A DNA stretch of 64,000 nt from Paucimonas sp. (lineage in GTDB: Bacteria; Pseudomonadota; Gammaproteobacteria; Pseudomonadales; Pseudomonadaceae): assembly GCA_031253995.1 (NCBI GenBank), contig JAIRVG010000078.1:1-64000 (forward strand). Direction: 5' to 3'. This document shows, one piece after another, positions 27,095 to 36,116 of the stretch; position 1 is the stretch's first letter, and each line of letters begins with the position of its first letter. The notes below the pieces were generated by a model. The model saw only the letters and a list, made by a program, of their open reading frames with translations, was not told the DNA's origin and searched no databases. Position numbers and translations under genes: made by a program.

Positions 27095-28204
27095 ATGTCC
27101 AGCGATACTCCCCTGGCGCTCTACCAGCAGGCCATCCGCGACCAGGGTTTCGTCGTCGACCCAGCCCAGCTCGCCGCCGCCGAGGCCTTGCAAGCCTGCT
27201 TCGACGCCGTGCAGCACGGCCAGCCCGCCCGGGGCGTGTACCTGTGGGGCCCGGTCGGCCGTGGCAAGACCTGGCTCATGGACCAGTTCCACCGCTGCCT
27301 CACCATCCCCGCCCGCCGCCAGCATTTCCATCACTTCATGCGCTGGACCCACCAGCGCCTGTTCCAGCTCAACGGCACCGCCGACCCGCTGCAGGCCCTG
27401 GCCCGGTCCCTGGCCGAAGAAATCCGCGTGCTGTGCTTCGATGAACTGTTCGTCAACGACATCGGCGACGCCATCATCCTCGGTCGCCTGTTCCAGGTGC
27501 TGTTCGAGGCGGGCGTGGTGGTGGTCGCCACCTCCAACCTGCCACCCCGGCAGTTGTACGCCGATGGCTTCAACCGCGAGCGCTTCCTCCCGGCCATCGA
27601 CGCCATCGAGGCGCACATGGCGGTGGTACCGGTCCACGGCGAGCAGGACCACCGCCTGCACCCCGGCGCCGGGCAACAGCGCTACTGGGTACGCCAGCCG
27701 GACCAGCCCTGCGCCCTGGCCGCGGTGTTCGACGCCCTGAGCGGCGACCTGCCCGCGACCGACGCCGACCTGGAAGTCGGCTACCGCACCGTGCAGGTGG
27801 TCCGGCGCAGCGACAAGGTGCTCTGGTGCGACTATCCGCACCTGTGCGAAGAACCCCTGGCCGCCATGGAGTTCATGGCCCTGTGCGAGCAGTTCGAGGC
27901 GATCCTGCTCAGCGGCGTGCCGGCCCTCGGTGCCCCCCGACAGGCGGGACGGATCGCCCGTGGCACCGAGGACGGTGCCGAGCGGGTGGTGGCGGGCGAC
28001 CGCGAGCTGCCGCAACTGTCGCCGAAGGACAACGGCGTGCGGCGCTTCATCGCCCTGGTCGACGAATGCTACGACCAGCGCGTGGCCCTCTACCTGGAAG
28101 CCGAAGTCCCGTTGGAAGCGCTCTACACTCAAGGGTATCTGGAGTTCCCGTTCCGACGGACACTCAGCCGTCTGCGGGAGATGCAATTGCAACGCTTCCG
28201 CTGA
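27095..28204 (+). CDS. zapE: Cell division ATPase ZapE (AFG1-like)
   Basis: A 369-aa AAA+-type ATPase. Walker A is GPVGRGKTWL at about 52-61, Walker B is LCFDELFVND, and sensor-like VVATSNLPP follows. The C-terminal FFFDxLC-like and PLSPKDNGVRRFIALVDECYD segments match the AFG1/ZapE family. E. coli ZapE associates with the divisome at constriction and destabilises FtsZ polymers. The length is normal. It is followed after 10 bases by a DinB-like gene, probably in one transcript. The ATG follows the run cacagggccctcc, and an AT-rich promoter-like stretch lies before it. Confidence 0.9.
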   Translation: MSSDTPLALYQQAIRDQGFVVDPAQLAAAEALQACFDAVQHGQPARGVYLWGPVGRGKTWLMDQFHRCLTIPARRQHFHHFMRWTHQRLFQLNGTADPLQALARSLAEEIRVLCFDELFVNDIGDAIILGRLFQVLFEAGVVVVATSNLPPRQLYADGFNRERFLPAIDAIEAHMAVVPVHGEQDHRLHPGAGQQRYWVRQPDQPCALAAVFDALSGDLPATDADLEVGYRTVQVVRRSDKVLWCDYPHLCEEPLAAMEFMALCEQFEAILLSGVPALGAPRQAGRIARGTEDGAERVVAGDRELPQLSPKDNGVRRFIALVDECYDQRVALYLEAEVPLEALYTQGYLEFPFRRTLSRLREMQLQRFR

Positions 28205-28214
28205 GGACGTGCAC

Positions 28215-28805
28215 ATGAGCGAGCCCCTGTCGCACCACCTGCTGACCATGGCCTACAACAACGCCTGGGCCAACCACCGCCTGTACAAGGCCTGTCGCCA
28301 ACTGAGCCGCGACGAACTGGTGGCGCCGCGCTGCAGTTTCTTCCCGTCGATCAAGGCCACCCTCAATCACCTGCTCACCGTCGACTGGTTCTACCTCCAG
28401 GCACTGGAGTGCGAGCTGCGCGGCGAGCCGCCGGACGCCGAGGCCGGGCGCTTCTTCGAGCCGGAGGAGCCCTTCGATGACGCCGAACAGCTGCACCGCG
28501 AACAGGCCCAGAGCGACCGGCGCCTGATCGCCTACTGCAGCCAGTTGCGCGACGACGGGTTGCAGCGCCACGTGAGCATCGTGCGGCCCGAACGGCTCCA
28601 GCGCGATTCCCGCCTGCGCCTGCTGGCGCACCTGTTCGAGCACCAGATCCACCACCGCGGACAGGTCCACGCCATGCTCGCGGACACCGACGTGCAGCCG
28701 CCGCAACTGGACGAGTTCTTCTGTGCAGAGGAGGCTCACCTGCGGGCGCAGGACTTCGCCGAACTGGGCTGGACCGAGGAGATGATCTGGTCGACTAGCG
28801 GCTGA
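28215..28805 (+). CDS. DinB-family protein (putative metal-dependent four-helix-bundle)
   Basis: A 196-aa protein. Four-helix DinB/YfiT fold features are present: the first metal-ligand region SIKATLNHLLTVDWFY, and the pair FEHQIHHRGQVHAML near residues 143-156 providing two further His. These proteins resemble thiol-dependent transferases or damage-inducible proteins, but functions are mostly unknown. The ORF track merges it with the end of zapE; the ATG at 28215, 10 bases after the zapE stop with gaggacgtgcac before it, is the proper start. Its 3' end overlaps the convergent YqaA-like gene by 11 bases. Confidence 0.85.
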   Translation: MSEPLSHHLLTMAYNNAWANHRLYKACRQLSRDELVAPRCSFFPSIKATLNHLLTVDWFYLQALECELRGEPPDAEAGRFFEPEEPFDDAEQLHREQAQSDRRLIAYCSQLRDDGLQRHVSIVRPERLQRDSRLRLLAHLFEHQIHHRGQVHAMLADTDVQPPQLDEFFCAEEAHLRAQDFAELGWTEEMIWSTSG

Positions 28806-29229
28806 ACCAGCCCAGGGTGATCAGCGCCAGCACCAGGTAGCGCGCGCCCTTGGCGACGGTGACCAGCAAAACGAAACGCCAGAACGGCTCGCGCATGATC
28901 CCGGCGATCAGGGTCAGCGGATCGCCGATCACCGGCATCCAGCTCAGCAGCAGCGACCACTGGCCGTAGCGGCGGTAGCGCTGCTGGGCCTTTTCCAGTT
29001 GCGCGGCGGAGAAGGGGAACCAGCGCTTGTCGCGCCAGCGCTCGACGGCACGGCCTAGCAGCCAGTTGACGATCGAGCCGAGCACATTGCCCAGGGTCGC
29101 CACCAGCAACAGGCTCGCCACCGCCTGCGGCTCGTGCAGCAGCAGGCCGACCAGCACCGCTTCGGACTGCAGGGGCAGCAAGGTGGCGGCGCCGAAGGCG
29201 GCAAGAAACAGACCCCAGTAGCTCAGCAC
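28795..29229 (-). CDS. YqaA/DedA-related inner-membrane protein
   Basis: A 144-aa membrane protein with SNARE-associated (DedA) features: hydrophobic N-terminus FLAAFGAATLLPLQSEAVLVGLL, the re-entrant region LGNVLGSIVNWLLGR, and GDPLTLIAGIMREPFWRFVLLV. DedA-superfamily proteins help lipid carrier recycling and membrane homeostasis. YqaA is the short branch, and this length is typical. Start ATG 29229. It is downstream of a small AraC-type gene, 13 bases away on the same strand, so the two may be cotranscribed. Confidence 0.85.
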   Translation of the reverse strand: MLSYWGLFLAAFGAATLLPLQSEAVLVGLLLHEPQAVASLLLVATLGNVLGSIVNWLLGRAVERWRDKRWFPFSAAQLEKAQQRYRRYGQWSLLLSWMPVIGDPLTLIAGIMREPFWRFVLLVTVAKGARYLVLALITLGWFSR

Positions 29230-29242
29230 GGCAAGGACGGTA

Positions 29243-29611
29243 TCAGTGACGGAAGGGCTTGCAGGATACCGCCCGCCAGCTCAAAGGCGTACTCCCTTGC
29301 GCGCGTACGAAACTCCGGCAGAAATGCGCCTGGTCGCAGAACCCGCACTCCAGCGCGATCTGGCTCAGGCTCAATGCCGTGCGCCGCAGCAGGCGCCGTG
29401 CCCGCAGGATCCGCTGTCGATGAATCCACACCTGCGGCGACACCCCGGTACTGCGCTTGAACGCCCGGGAAAAGTGACTGCGGGTCAGGCAGCAGGCCGC
29501 TGCCAGTGCCTGCACCTCGATCCCGCTGGCCAGGTGCTCGCGGACCAGGCGCTTGACCAGTCGCTCACGTGCCGGACTCAACTGGCCGGACGCGGAAGAA
29601 GAGGCTGCCAT
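29243..29611 (-). CDS. Short AraC-family regulator (DNA-binding domain only)
   Basis: A 122-aa protein consisting of a single AraC/XylS DNA-binding domain with two helix-turn-helix motifs: VQALAAACCLTRSHFSRAFKRSTGVSPQVWIHRQRILRAR and LSLSQIALECGFCDQAHFCRSFVRAQGSTPLSWR. No ligand-binding domain is present, as in MarA/SoxS-type regulators and other stand-alone activators. It lies between an OprD-type porin and the YqaA-like gene on the same strand. It could control the porin, but this is only positional. The coding region appears complete. Confidence 0.85.
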   Translation of the reverse strand: MAASSSASGQLSPARERLVKRLVREHLASGIEVQALAAACCLTRSHFSRAFKRSTGVSPQVWIHRQRILRARRLLRRTALSLSQIALECGFCDQAHFCRSFVRAQGSTPLSWRAVSCKPFRH

Positions 29612-29693
29612 GAGGCGCTGTCCATCGAGGAAATCCAGCGCCCATTGTTCGTAGCCGGGCCGCGTTGCACGAGTTAATCGTTGTTAAGTCGCC

Positions 29694-30935
29694 TCAGAAC
29701 CGCCCCGCCAGCGGGTACTCGACGATCAGGTAGACCCGGTCGATATCGTCGCCAGGCTGGGCGGCATTGCCGCGATGGCTGACATGGGACAGCGACACCG
29801 ACAGGTTCTTCGCCGTGCCGCCTTGCACCACGTACTTCAGGTCGATATCCCGCTCCCAGTGCTTGCCGCCCTGGCCGTACTGCAGGTAGGCACCGTCCGC
29901 CGGCGCATGGCTGCCGTCGATCCCGCGGCCGCTGACATAGCGTCCCATCAAGCTCAGGCCCGGCACGCCGAACCCGCCCAGGTCGAGGTCGTAGCGCAGC
30001 TGCCAGGAGCGTTCGCCCGGGCCGTTGAAGTCGGCGTACTTGATCGAGTTGGCCAGGTAGATGGAATCGCCGCCGACGAAATCGAACGGCGTGTCGCCCT
30101 GCACCTTCTGCCAGGCCAGGGTCAGCGCCTGGGCGCCGAAGCGGTACTTGCCGGCGAGGCTCCAGGCCAGGGTATCGATGGCCCCGACGCTGGCCGCGCC
30201 GGTGTCGCGGGTGTCGTAGAGATTGCCGTCGAAGCGCCAGTCGCCAAGGTGGTAGTTGAGATTGAGGTAGGCCTGGCGCCAGGTGTCCTGCAACTGCCCG
30301 GCGAACAGCGCGCCACCCAGGGCGCCGCTGCCGCTGTAGGTCGCCCCGGCGAGGCTGATGGCATGGCCGCGGGTGCTGGCGCCGTAGCCGTCGAAGTCGT
30401 CAAGGCTGGCGCTGCTGTCCTGGTTGCTGAAGGCGGTGAAGCGTCCGGCCTGCAGGCGCCAGTCCGGCAGGTCGGTGTTTTCCAGCAGCCAGCCGGTGGC
30501 GTACTCCGGGTGCAGGCGCTTGTCGCCGGTGTCGAACACCGGGGTTTCCACGGTCATTTCGCCGTAGCGCAGCAGGGTGTTGCCGGCGCGCAGCTTCAGC
30601 GCGGCACCGGCGCTGGAATAGGTGGATTCGGCGCGACCGTCGCTGTCCCGTGGCAGCAGGCCGGTACCGGCGTGGCCGCGGCCGCCGTCGAGCTTGAGGC
30701 CGAGAAAACCGTGGGCATCGATGCCGATGCCAACCGTGCCCTCGGTGAAGCCGGAGCGCAGCTCGCCGATGAAACCCTGGGCCCATTCCTGGCGATAGCT
30801 CTGGCCGCTGCCGGACGGGGTGCGGTAGTCGTTGTGCAGGAAGTAGTTGCGGTTGAGCAGCGACCAGCTGGCGTCGTCGGCCAGGGCCAGGATGGGCGCG
30901 AGGGCGGCTAGGCCGGCGAGCAGGCGAGGGGGCAT
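29694..30935 (-). CDS. OprD-family outer-membrane porin
   Basis: A 413-aa porin. Signal peptide MPPRLLAGLAALAPILALA is cleaved before DDASW. OprD hallmarks are the N-terminal SLLNRNYFLHNDYR, an amphipathic barrel with repeated aromatic strands, FTAFSNQDSS, KYRFGAQALTLAWQKVQG and the C-terminal RVYLIVEYPLAGRF ending in Phe. Such porins take up amino acids or aromatic and carboxylic acids in Pseudomonas. The substrate cannot be set from sequence. The start is ATG 30935, 10 codons after the track's start. It is isolated, apart from the AraC-type gene downstream. Confidence 0.9.
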   Translation of the reverse strand: MPPRLLAGLAALAPILALADDASWSLLNRNYFLHNDYRTPSGSGQSYRQEWAQGFIGELRSGFTEGTVGIGIDAHGFLGLKLDGGRGHAGTGLLPRDSDGRAESTYSSAGAALKLRAGNTLLRYGEMTVETPVFDTGDKRLHPEYATGWLLENTDLPDWRLQAGRFTAFSNQDSSASLDDFDGYGASTRGHAISLAGATYSGSGALGGALFAGQLQDTWRQAYLNLNYHLGDWRFDGNLYDTRDTGAASVGAIDTLAWSLAGKYRFGAQALTLAWQKVQGDTPFDFVGGDSIYLANSIKYADFNGPGERSWQLRYDLDLGGFGVPGLSLMGRYVSGRGIDGSHAPADGAYLQYGQGGKHWERDIDLKYVVQGGTAKNLSVSLSHVSHRGNAAQPGDDIDRVYLIVEYPLAGRF

Positions 30936-31035
30936 GGCGGGTTCCGCTGGGTTAGGGGGTGTCACTGTGGGCAGGTCCGCGGTACGGGTCTTGTACCCAT
31001 GTGCTGAATCACTGACGCGGAGCTGGCATCACCAC

Positions 31036-32823
31036 TCAATCGACATCGGACTCGAACAACCTTTCCAGCTCCACCCGCGCTTCCTGCGCCGTCTGCATCA
31101 CCTTGGCCTTGTCATCCCGCACCCGCCCCTGGGCCGCCAGCACTTCCTCGTCATGCCGGGTGAACCGCCGGATCCGCTGCGCCGCCTGCTGCTCGCTCAA
31201 GCCCAGCCCCACCAGGGCCATCCGGCTCATCTCCAGGCTCGAATGGAAGGTCTCGCGAATCGGTTCGGCGCCCACGTCCACCAGCTTGTGCACATGCTGG
31301 CGGTTGCGCGCACGGGCCAGCACCTTGAGGTGCGGGTACAACTGCTTGACCCGCTCCGCAGTCCGGGTGGTCACCTCCGGATCATCGGTGGTAATGACGA
31401 AGTACTCGGCCTCGCCGACCTTGGCCGCATGCAGCACCTCGGGACGCTGCGGGTCGCCATAGAACACCGGGACCTGTTCGAACATCCGCGTCATCTCGAT
31501 GGCATCCACCGAGGTTTCCAGGGCGACGAAGGGAATCTTCTGCGCCCGCAGGATCCGCGCGACGATCTGGCCCATGCGCCCCATGCCGACGATCACCACC
31601 CGCGGCGCATCCGTGGCGATGGCCTTGTACTGCTCCGGCACCTCGCGGGCCGCCGGCGGGCGCTTGACCAGCCGTGCGCAGCCCAGCAGCAGGAGCGGGG
31701 TGATGGCCATGGACAGGGTGATGGTCATCAGCAGCAGGTCGTAGGTCTGGGCATCGAACAAGCCCTGGTCACGACCCAGCTTGAACACCACGAAGGCAAA
31801 TTCGCCGCCGGCCGCCAGCACCACGCCCAGGCGCAGGGCATTGAGGGTGTTCAGGCCACCGGCGAAACGCCCCACCAGCATCAGCAGCGGCAGCTTGATG
31901 CCCACCAGCAACAGGGTCAGGCCGATCACCAGCAGCGGCATGTCCACCAGCAGGCGCAGGTTGGCGCCCATGCCCACGCTGATGAAGAACAGCCCCAGCA
32001 GCAGGCCCTTGAAGGGTTCGATCTGCGATTCCAGTTCGTGGCGGTACTCCGAGTCCGCCAGCAGCAGGCCGGCGAGGAAGGCGCCGAGGGCCATGGAGAT
32101 CCCGGCCTGTTCCATCAGCCAGGCGGTGCCGATCACCACCAGCAGGGCGGTGGCGGTGGAGACTTCCGGCAGGCCGGTGCGGGCCACGGTGCGGAACAGC
32201 GGGCGCAGCAGGTAGCGCCCGCCGACAATGACGATGGCGATGCTGGCGAAGACCCGCAGGCCATGGCTGAGGCTGTCGCCGTGGCTGGTGTCCGGACCGG
32301 TCGCGGCCAGCAGCGGCACCAAGGCGATCAGCGGGATCGCGGCGATGTCCTGGAACAGCAGGATGGCGAAAGCCAGGCGGCCATGGGGCGCGTTGAGCTG
32401 CTTGCTTTCCGCCAGGCTCTGCAGGCCGAAGGCGGTGGACGACAGGGCCAGGCCCAGACCGAGGACGATCGCCGCCGGCAGCGACTGGGCGAAACCGAGC
32501 AGGGCGATGCCGCCGATTACCGCGCCGGTCAGCAGCACCTGCGCCAGGCCGACGCCGAACACCGACTTGCGCATCAGCCAAAGCCGCCGTGGCGACAGTT
32601 CCAGGCCGATGATGAACAGCAGCAGGACCACGCCCAGCTCGGAAATATGCGCGACGCTCTGGGTATCGCGGATCAGCCCCAGGGCCTGCGGACCAATGAC
32701 CACGCCGGCCAGCAGGTAGCCGAGCACGGCGCCGAGTTGCAGGCGCTTGGCCAGAGGGACAGTGATGACGGCGGCAAGCAGGAAGATCACCGCGGTTTGC
32801 AGAAGGCTGCCTTCGTGGGGCAT
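31036..32823 (-). CDS. Monovalent cation:proton antiporter KefC/KefB type
   Basis: A 595-aa CPA2 transporter with about 12-13 TM segments (start LLQTAVIFLLAAVITVPLAKRL; conserved GLELSPRRLW and FLAGLLLADSEYRHE, LAAGGEFAFVVF) and a C-terminal RCK/TrkA_N NAD-binding domain at about 410-530 (VVIVGMGRMGQIVARIL, PVFYGDPQRPEVLHAAKV). KefB/C proteins are glutathione-gated K+ efflux systems protecting against electrophiles, with an ancillary KefF/G. No ancillary gene is seen here, so it may be a KefC paralog with another gating signal. Start ATG 32823. It follows copG on the same strand beyond a strong hairpin. Confidence 0.88.
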   Translation of the reverse strand: MPHEGSLLQTAVIFLLAAVITVPLAKRLQLGAVLGYLLAGVVIGPQALGLIRDTQSVAHISELGVVLLLFIIGLELSPRRLWLMRKSVFGVGLAQVLLTGAVIGGIALLGFAQSLPAAIVLGLGLALSSTAFGLQSLAESKQLNAPHGRLAFAILLFQDIAAIPLIALVPLLAATGPDTSHGDSLSHGLRVFASIAIVIVGGRYLLRPLFRTVARTGLPEVSTATALLVVIGTAWLMEQAGISMALGAFLAGLLLADSEYRHELESQIEPFKGLLLGLFFISVGMGANLRLLVDMPLLVIGLTLLLVGIKLPLLMLVGRFAGGLNTLNALRLGVVLAAGGEFAFVVFKLGRDQGLFDAQTYDLLLMTITLSMAITPLLLLGCARLVKRPPAAREVPEQYKAIATDAPRVVIVGMGRMGQIVARILRAQKIPFVALETSVDAIEMTRMFEQVPVFYGDPQRPEVLHAAKVGEAEYFVITTDDPEVTTRTAERVKQLYPHLKVLARARNRQHVHKLVDVGAEPIRETFHSSLEMSRMALVGLGLSEQQAAQRIRRFTRHDEEVLAAQGRVRDDKAKVMQTAQEARVELERLFESDVD

Positions 32824-32916
32824 CGCTCGGACTCCATGAGCTGCAAGGGGGCAGCGTTGAAAAAGGAGTGTGCATTCTGCAAGCGAGAGTAGACCAAGAC
32901 AATCGGGGTGAGGGGA

Positions 32917-32949
32917 GACGGATTGTCCTCTTCAGCGGGACAATCCGTC
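32917..32949 (-). terminator. Strong hairpin after copG, likely terminator
   Basis: gacggattgtcc / ggacaatccgtc is a perfect 12-bp stem with a 9-base loop, starting 9 bases after the copG stop on the minus strand. There is no T tract, so it may be a Rho-assisted terminator or an RNA-stabilising element separating the cop operon from the KefC-type gene. Confidence 0.55.
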
Positions 32950-32957
32950 AGGCGAAC

Positions 32958-33386
32958 TCAGTACTCTGCCACCACCTCATCCTTGCCATCACGGGTCAGG
33001 CCGATGACCTGGTAGGCGTCCTTGTGGTCGCCCATCTCCATGCCCGGCGAGCCCATGGGCATGCCCGGCACGGCGATGCCTTTCAGGTCCGGGCGCTTGC
33101 CCAGCACGGCGATCTGCTCGGCGGGGACATGGCCCTCGATGAATTGGCCGTTGATGACGCCGGTGTGGCAGGACGCGAGTCGCGGCGCGACGCCGAGCTT
33201 CTGCTTCACCGCGCTCATGTTCGACTCGACATGGTCGTTGACCGTGAAGCCGTTGTCGCGCAGGTGGGTGATCCATTCCTTGCAGCAACCGCAGTTCGGG
33301 TCGCGGTAGACATCGATGGTCTGGCTGGCCTGGGCCAGGGTGCTCAGGGCCAGCAGGCCCAGGGCGATCAGGTTCTTCTTCAGCAT
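32958..33386 (-). CDS. copG: Periplasmic copper-binding DUF411 protein CopG
   Basis: A 142-aa exported protein. Signal peptide MLKKNLIALGLLALSTLAQA precedes DUF411 with the thioredoxin-like motif DPNCGCCKEW (CxCC), further metal ligands in LASCHTGVINGQFIEGHVP, and Met-rich PGMPMGSPGMEMGDHKDAY. DUF411 proteins called CopG bind copper clusters and act in periplasmic copper handling. The ORF track begins 27 codons upstream; the ATG at 33386 has aaggagaagaaatcc before it. It is downstream of copA and copB on the same strand with a 104-base gap, so it is the third member of the operon. Confidence 0.88.
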   Translation of the reverse strand: MLKKNLIALGLLALSTLAQASQTIDVYRDPNCGCCKEWITHLRDNGFTVNDHVESNMSAVKQKLGVAPRLASCHTGVINGQFIEGHVPAEQIAVLGKRPDLKGIAVPGMPMGSPGMEMGDHKDAYQVIGLTRDGKDEVVAEY

Positions 33387-33490
33387 GGATTTCTTCTCCT
33401 TCGGCATTTCAGTTCGCAGCTGGCGGTGTTTTTCAGGACTTTGTCGTTGCATGAGCATCTTCCACAAGGATTGCAGTCCGGCACCCGGGA

Positions 33491-34225
33491 TCAGAACCGC
33501 AATCGAACCCCCGCCACCCAGCGGGTCTGTCCGATGTCACCGTCTTCATCCCGGGTCAGTCCGGCGGTATTGCCATGCACCCGGTTGAAACTCACCCCCA
33601 CATAGGGCGCGAACCCCGGCGTGATTTCATACCGCAGACGCAACCCCGCCTCACTGTCCGACAACCCCGCACCCTGGGTACGGCTGAGGTCATCGCGGCC
33701 ATGGAAATTCACTTCCAGATTAGGCTCAAGCCGCCAGCGCTGGGTCAGCAGGATAGCGTAGGCCGCCTCCAGCCGCAGCGCGGTCTGTTGTCGCTCGCCC
33801 GCGTATAACGTGGCTTCCAGCTCCAGGTTGTAGAGCGGCGTGCCCTGGATGCCGAGGGCTGCCCAGGTCTGTCCGCTGGCCGGCTTGAAGTCCTGGCGCA
33901 GCCCCGCGACCACTTCCCACCAGGGGCTCACGGCATGGCCCCACAGCGCCTGCAACTCGGCCTTGTGCGTGCGCCCCTGTTCCCGCTCGCCCTCGCTGCG
34001 CAGCCAGAGCCGGTCGATATCGCCGCCGATCCAGGCGTTGGCGTTCCAGTTCAGCGCGCTGCTGCTTTCGAAATCCTGGTACTCCAGTTGTTCGACGGTC
34101 ACCGCCCAGTTGATCTGTCGGTCATGCACCTGGTGATTCATCTCCATGGCCCGTACGTCCTCGCTGCCCAGCAACAGCAGCATGCCAAGGCCGCCGAGCA
34201 GCGGCCGTTCGAGTCGTTCATTCAT
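33491..34225 (-). CDS. copB: Copper resistance outer-membrane protein CopB
   Basis: A 244-aa protein of the CopB/PcoB family. The signal sequence is MNERLERPLLGGLGMLLLLGSEDVRA. The mature part starts with Met- and His-containing AMEMNHQVHDRQINW and forms a beta barrel (WNANAWIGGDIDRLWLRSEGE, LEPNLEVNFHGRDD, ending VAGVRLRF with a C-terminal Phe). The long Met-rich repeats of many CopB proteins are almost absent here. The start is the ATG at 34225, overlapping the end of copA by 8 bases; the track's start is 53 codons too early. It acts with CopA in copper sequestration or efflux at the outer membrane. Confidence 0.88.
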   Translation of the reverse strand: MNERLERPLLGGLGMLLLLGSEDVRAMEMNHQVHDRQINWAVTVEQLEYQDFESSSALNWNANAWIGGDIDRLWLRSEGEREQGRTHKAELQALWGHAVSPWWEVVAGLRQDFKPASGQTWAALGIQGTPLYNLELEATLYAGERQQTALRLEAAYAILLTQRWRLEPNLEVNFHGRDDLSRTQGAGLSDSEAGLRLRYEITPGFAPYVGVSFNRVHGNTAGLTRDEDGDIGQTRWVAGVRLRF

Positions 34226-35954
34226 CGACGCGTACCTCGCGGAACATGCCGGTCTCCATGTGGTAGAGCAGGTGGCAGTGGTAGGCCCAGCGGCCCAGGG
34301 CATCGGCACTGACCCGGTAGCTGCGGCGGCTGCCCGGCGGCATGTCGATGGTGTGCTTGCGCACCTGGAAGCGGCCGTGCTCATCCTCCAGGTCGCTCCA
34401 CAGGCCGTGCAGGTGAATCGGGTGGGCCATCATGGTGTCGTTGACCAGGACGATGCGCAGGCGCTCGCCATAGCGCAGGCGCAGGGGCTCTGCGTCGGAG
34501 AAGCGGATGCCGTCGAACGACCAGGAGAAGCGATCCATGTGCCCGGTCAGGTGCAACTCGATCTCCCGTCCCGGCTCGCGGCCGTCGGGGTCGGCGAAGG
34601 TGCTTCTCAGGTCGGCGTAGGTCAGCCCCCGGCGGCCGTTGTCGCGCAGGCCGAGGCCGGGATCGTCGAGCTTGGCAGTGGGCATCATGGTCTGCATGTC
34701 CACCAGCGGGTTGTTCGTTTCCGATTCCGGGTGCTGCTGCATGCCAGGCATGGCGTGGTTCATGCCGGCCATGTTGCCGTGGTCCATGCCCGCCATGTCC
34801 ATCCCCGCCATGGCGCCGTGATCCATGCCCTGCATGTCGCCATGGCCCATGTCGGCCATGCTCAGCTGCGGGCGTGGATCCAGCGCCGGCACCGGCGCGC
34901 TCAGTCCCGGCGCACGGGCCAGGGTGCCGCGGGCGTAGCCGCTGCGGTCCATGCTCTGGGCGAACAGGGTATAGGCGGGCTCATCGCCGACGCTGACCAG
35001 CACGTCGTAGGTCTCCGCCACCGCCAGGCGCAGTTCGTCCACCGTCACCGGCTGCACCGGCTGGCCGTCGGCGGCGATCACGGTGAGTTTCAGGCCAGGG
35101 ATGCGGAAGTCGAAGTAGGTCATCGCCGAGCCGTTGATCAGGCGCAGGCGCAGGGTTTCGCCGGGCTGGAACAGGCAGGTGAAGTTGCCGTCCGGGGCCA
35201 GGCCGTTGAGCAGGTAGGTGTAGGTGGCGGCGCTGATATCGGCGATGTCGGTGGGTGTCATGCGCATCTGCGCCCACTGCGTGCGCTCGGCGACGGTGGC
35301 GCGCCATCCGTCGCGGGCGACGTCGTCGATGAAGTCGCCGACGGTGCGCTGCTGTCGGTTGAAGTAGTCCGCCTGCTTCTTCAGTTGCCCGAGCAGGGCC
35401 GCGGGTTTCTCGTCGCTCCAGTCACTGAGCAGCAGCACGCAGTCGCGCTGGTAGACATGGGGCTCCGGGGTCTTCGGTTCGATGACGATGGCGCCATAGA
35501 CCCCGGCCTGCTCCTGCAGGCCCGAGTGGCTGTGGTACCAGTAGGTGCCGTGCTGGGTGAGGGTGAAGCGGTACAGGTAGTCGCTGCCCGGCTCGATACC
35601 GGCGAAGCTCAGGCCCGGCACGCCGTCCATGTCGGCCGGGAGGATGATGCCGTGCCAGTGCAGCGAAGTGCTTTCCTCCAGGCGGTTGCGCACCCGCAGG
35701 GTCACCGTGTCGCCCTCGCGCCAGCGCAGCACCGGGCCGGGCAGGCTGTTGTTGATGGTCAGGGCGGTGCGCGGGGTGCCGGTGATGTTCACCGCGGTCT
35801 GGCCGATGAACAGCTCGAAATGCTCGCCATCCAGCTCGGCGAAGTCATGTGGGCCGCGGGCCCAGGCGGTCGGCCGCCAGAGCCCGAGGCCGCCCAGGGC
35901 GCCGGCCGCGGCCAGGCCCTTGACGAAGGTACGGCGTGAGGGAAGGTTGGGCAT
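34218..35954 (-). CDS. copA: Multicopper oxidase CopA (periplasmic, Tat-exported)
   Basis: A 578-aa multicopper oxidase. Twin-arginine signal SRRTFVKGLAAAGALGGLGL (6-25) is followed by three cupredoxin domains. Copper ligands are visible in LHWHGI, YWYHSHSG, HPIHLHG and AYHCHLLYHMETGM (type 1 Cys and axial Met). A Met/His-rich insert, MDHGAMAGMDMAGMDHGNM at about 370-400, binds Cu(I). The protein oxidises cuprous ions in the periplasm. It heads the copA-copB-copG operon and is preceded by a CopR-type box. No copRS two-component genes occur in the window, so the regulators are encoded elsewhere. Confidence 0.93.
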   Translation of the reverse strand: MPNLPSRRTFVKGLAAAGALGGLGLWRPTAWARGPHDFAELDGEHFELFIGQTAVNITGTPRTALTINNSLPGPVLRWREGDTVTLRVRNRLEESTSLHWHGIILPADMDGVPGLSFAGIEPGSDYLYRFTLTQHGTYWYHSHSGLQEQAGVYGAIVIEPKTPEPHVYQRDCVLLLSDWSDEKPAALLGQLKKQADYFNRQQRTVGDFIDDVARDGWRATVAERTQWAQMRMTPTDIADISAATYTYLLNGLAPDGNFTCLFQPGETLRLRLINGSAMTYFDFRIPGLKLTVIAADGQPVQPVTVDELRLAVAETYDVLVSVGDEPAYTLFAQSMDRSGYARGTLARAPGLSAPVPALDPRPQLSMADMGHGDMQGMDHGAMAGMDMAGMDHGNMAGMNHAMPGMQQHPESETNNPLVDMQTMMPTAKLDDPGLGLRDNGRRGLTYADLRSTFADPDGREPGREIELHLTGHMDRFSWSFDGIRFSDAEPLRLRYGERLRIVLVNDTMMAHPIHLHGLWSDLEDEHGRFQVRKHTIDMPPGSRRSYRVSADALGRWAYHCHLLYHMETGMFREVRVDE

Positions 35955-36025
35955 GGGAGTGTCAGTCCATCAACAGGGATGGGCTGACATTAGTCTGATG
36001 GTGCTGACAGAAAACTGAGGTTTGA

Positions 36026-36040
36026 ATTACAGATTTGTCA
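36026..36040 (-). promoter_or_regulatory. CopR/CusR-type copper response box
   Basis: On the minus strand the sequence TGACAAATCTGTAAT fits the cop box TGACA-N5-TGTAAT recognised by CopR/CusR regulators. It is centred about 80 bases before the copA start codon, the usual place for activation. Confidence 0.8.
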
Positions 36041-36116
36041 GCGAGAAAATACCCCACCGCCCGGCCAGCCGGTCGGATCATGGGGATTGAACGATCGGGT
36101 TGCACTTGGAGTAGCA

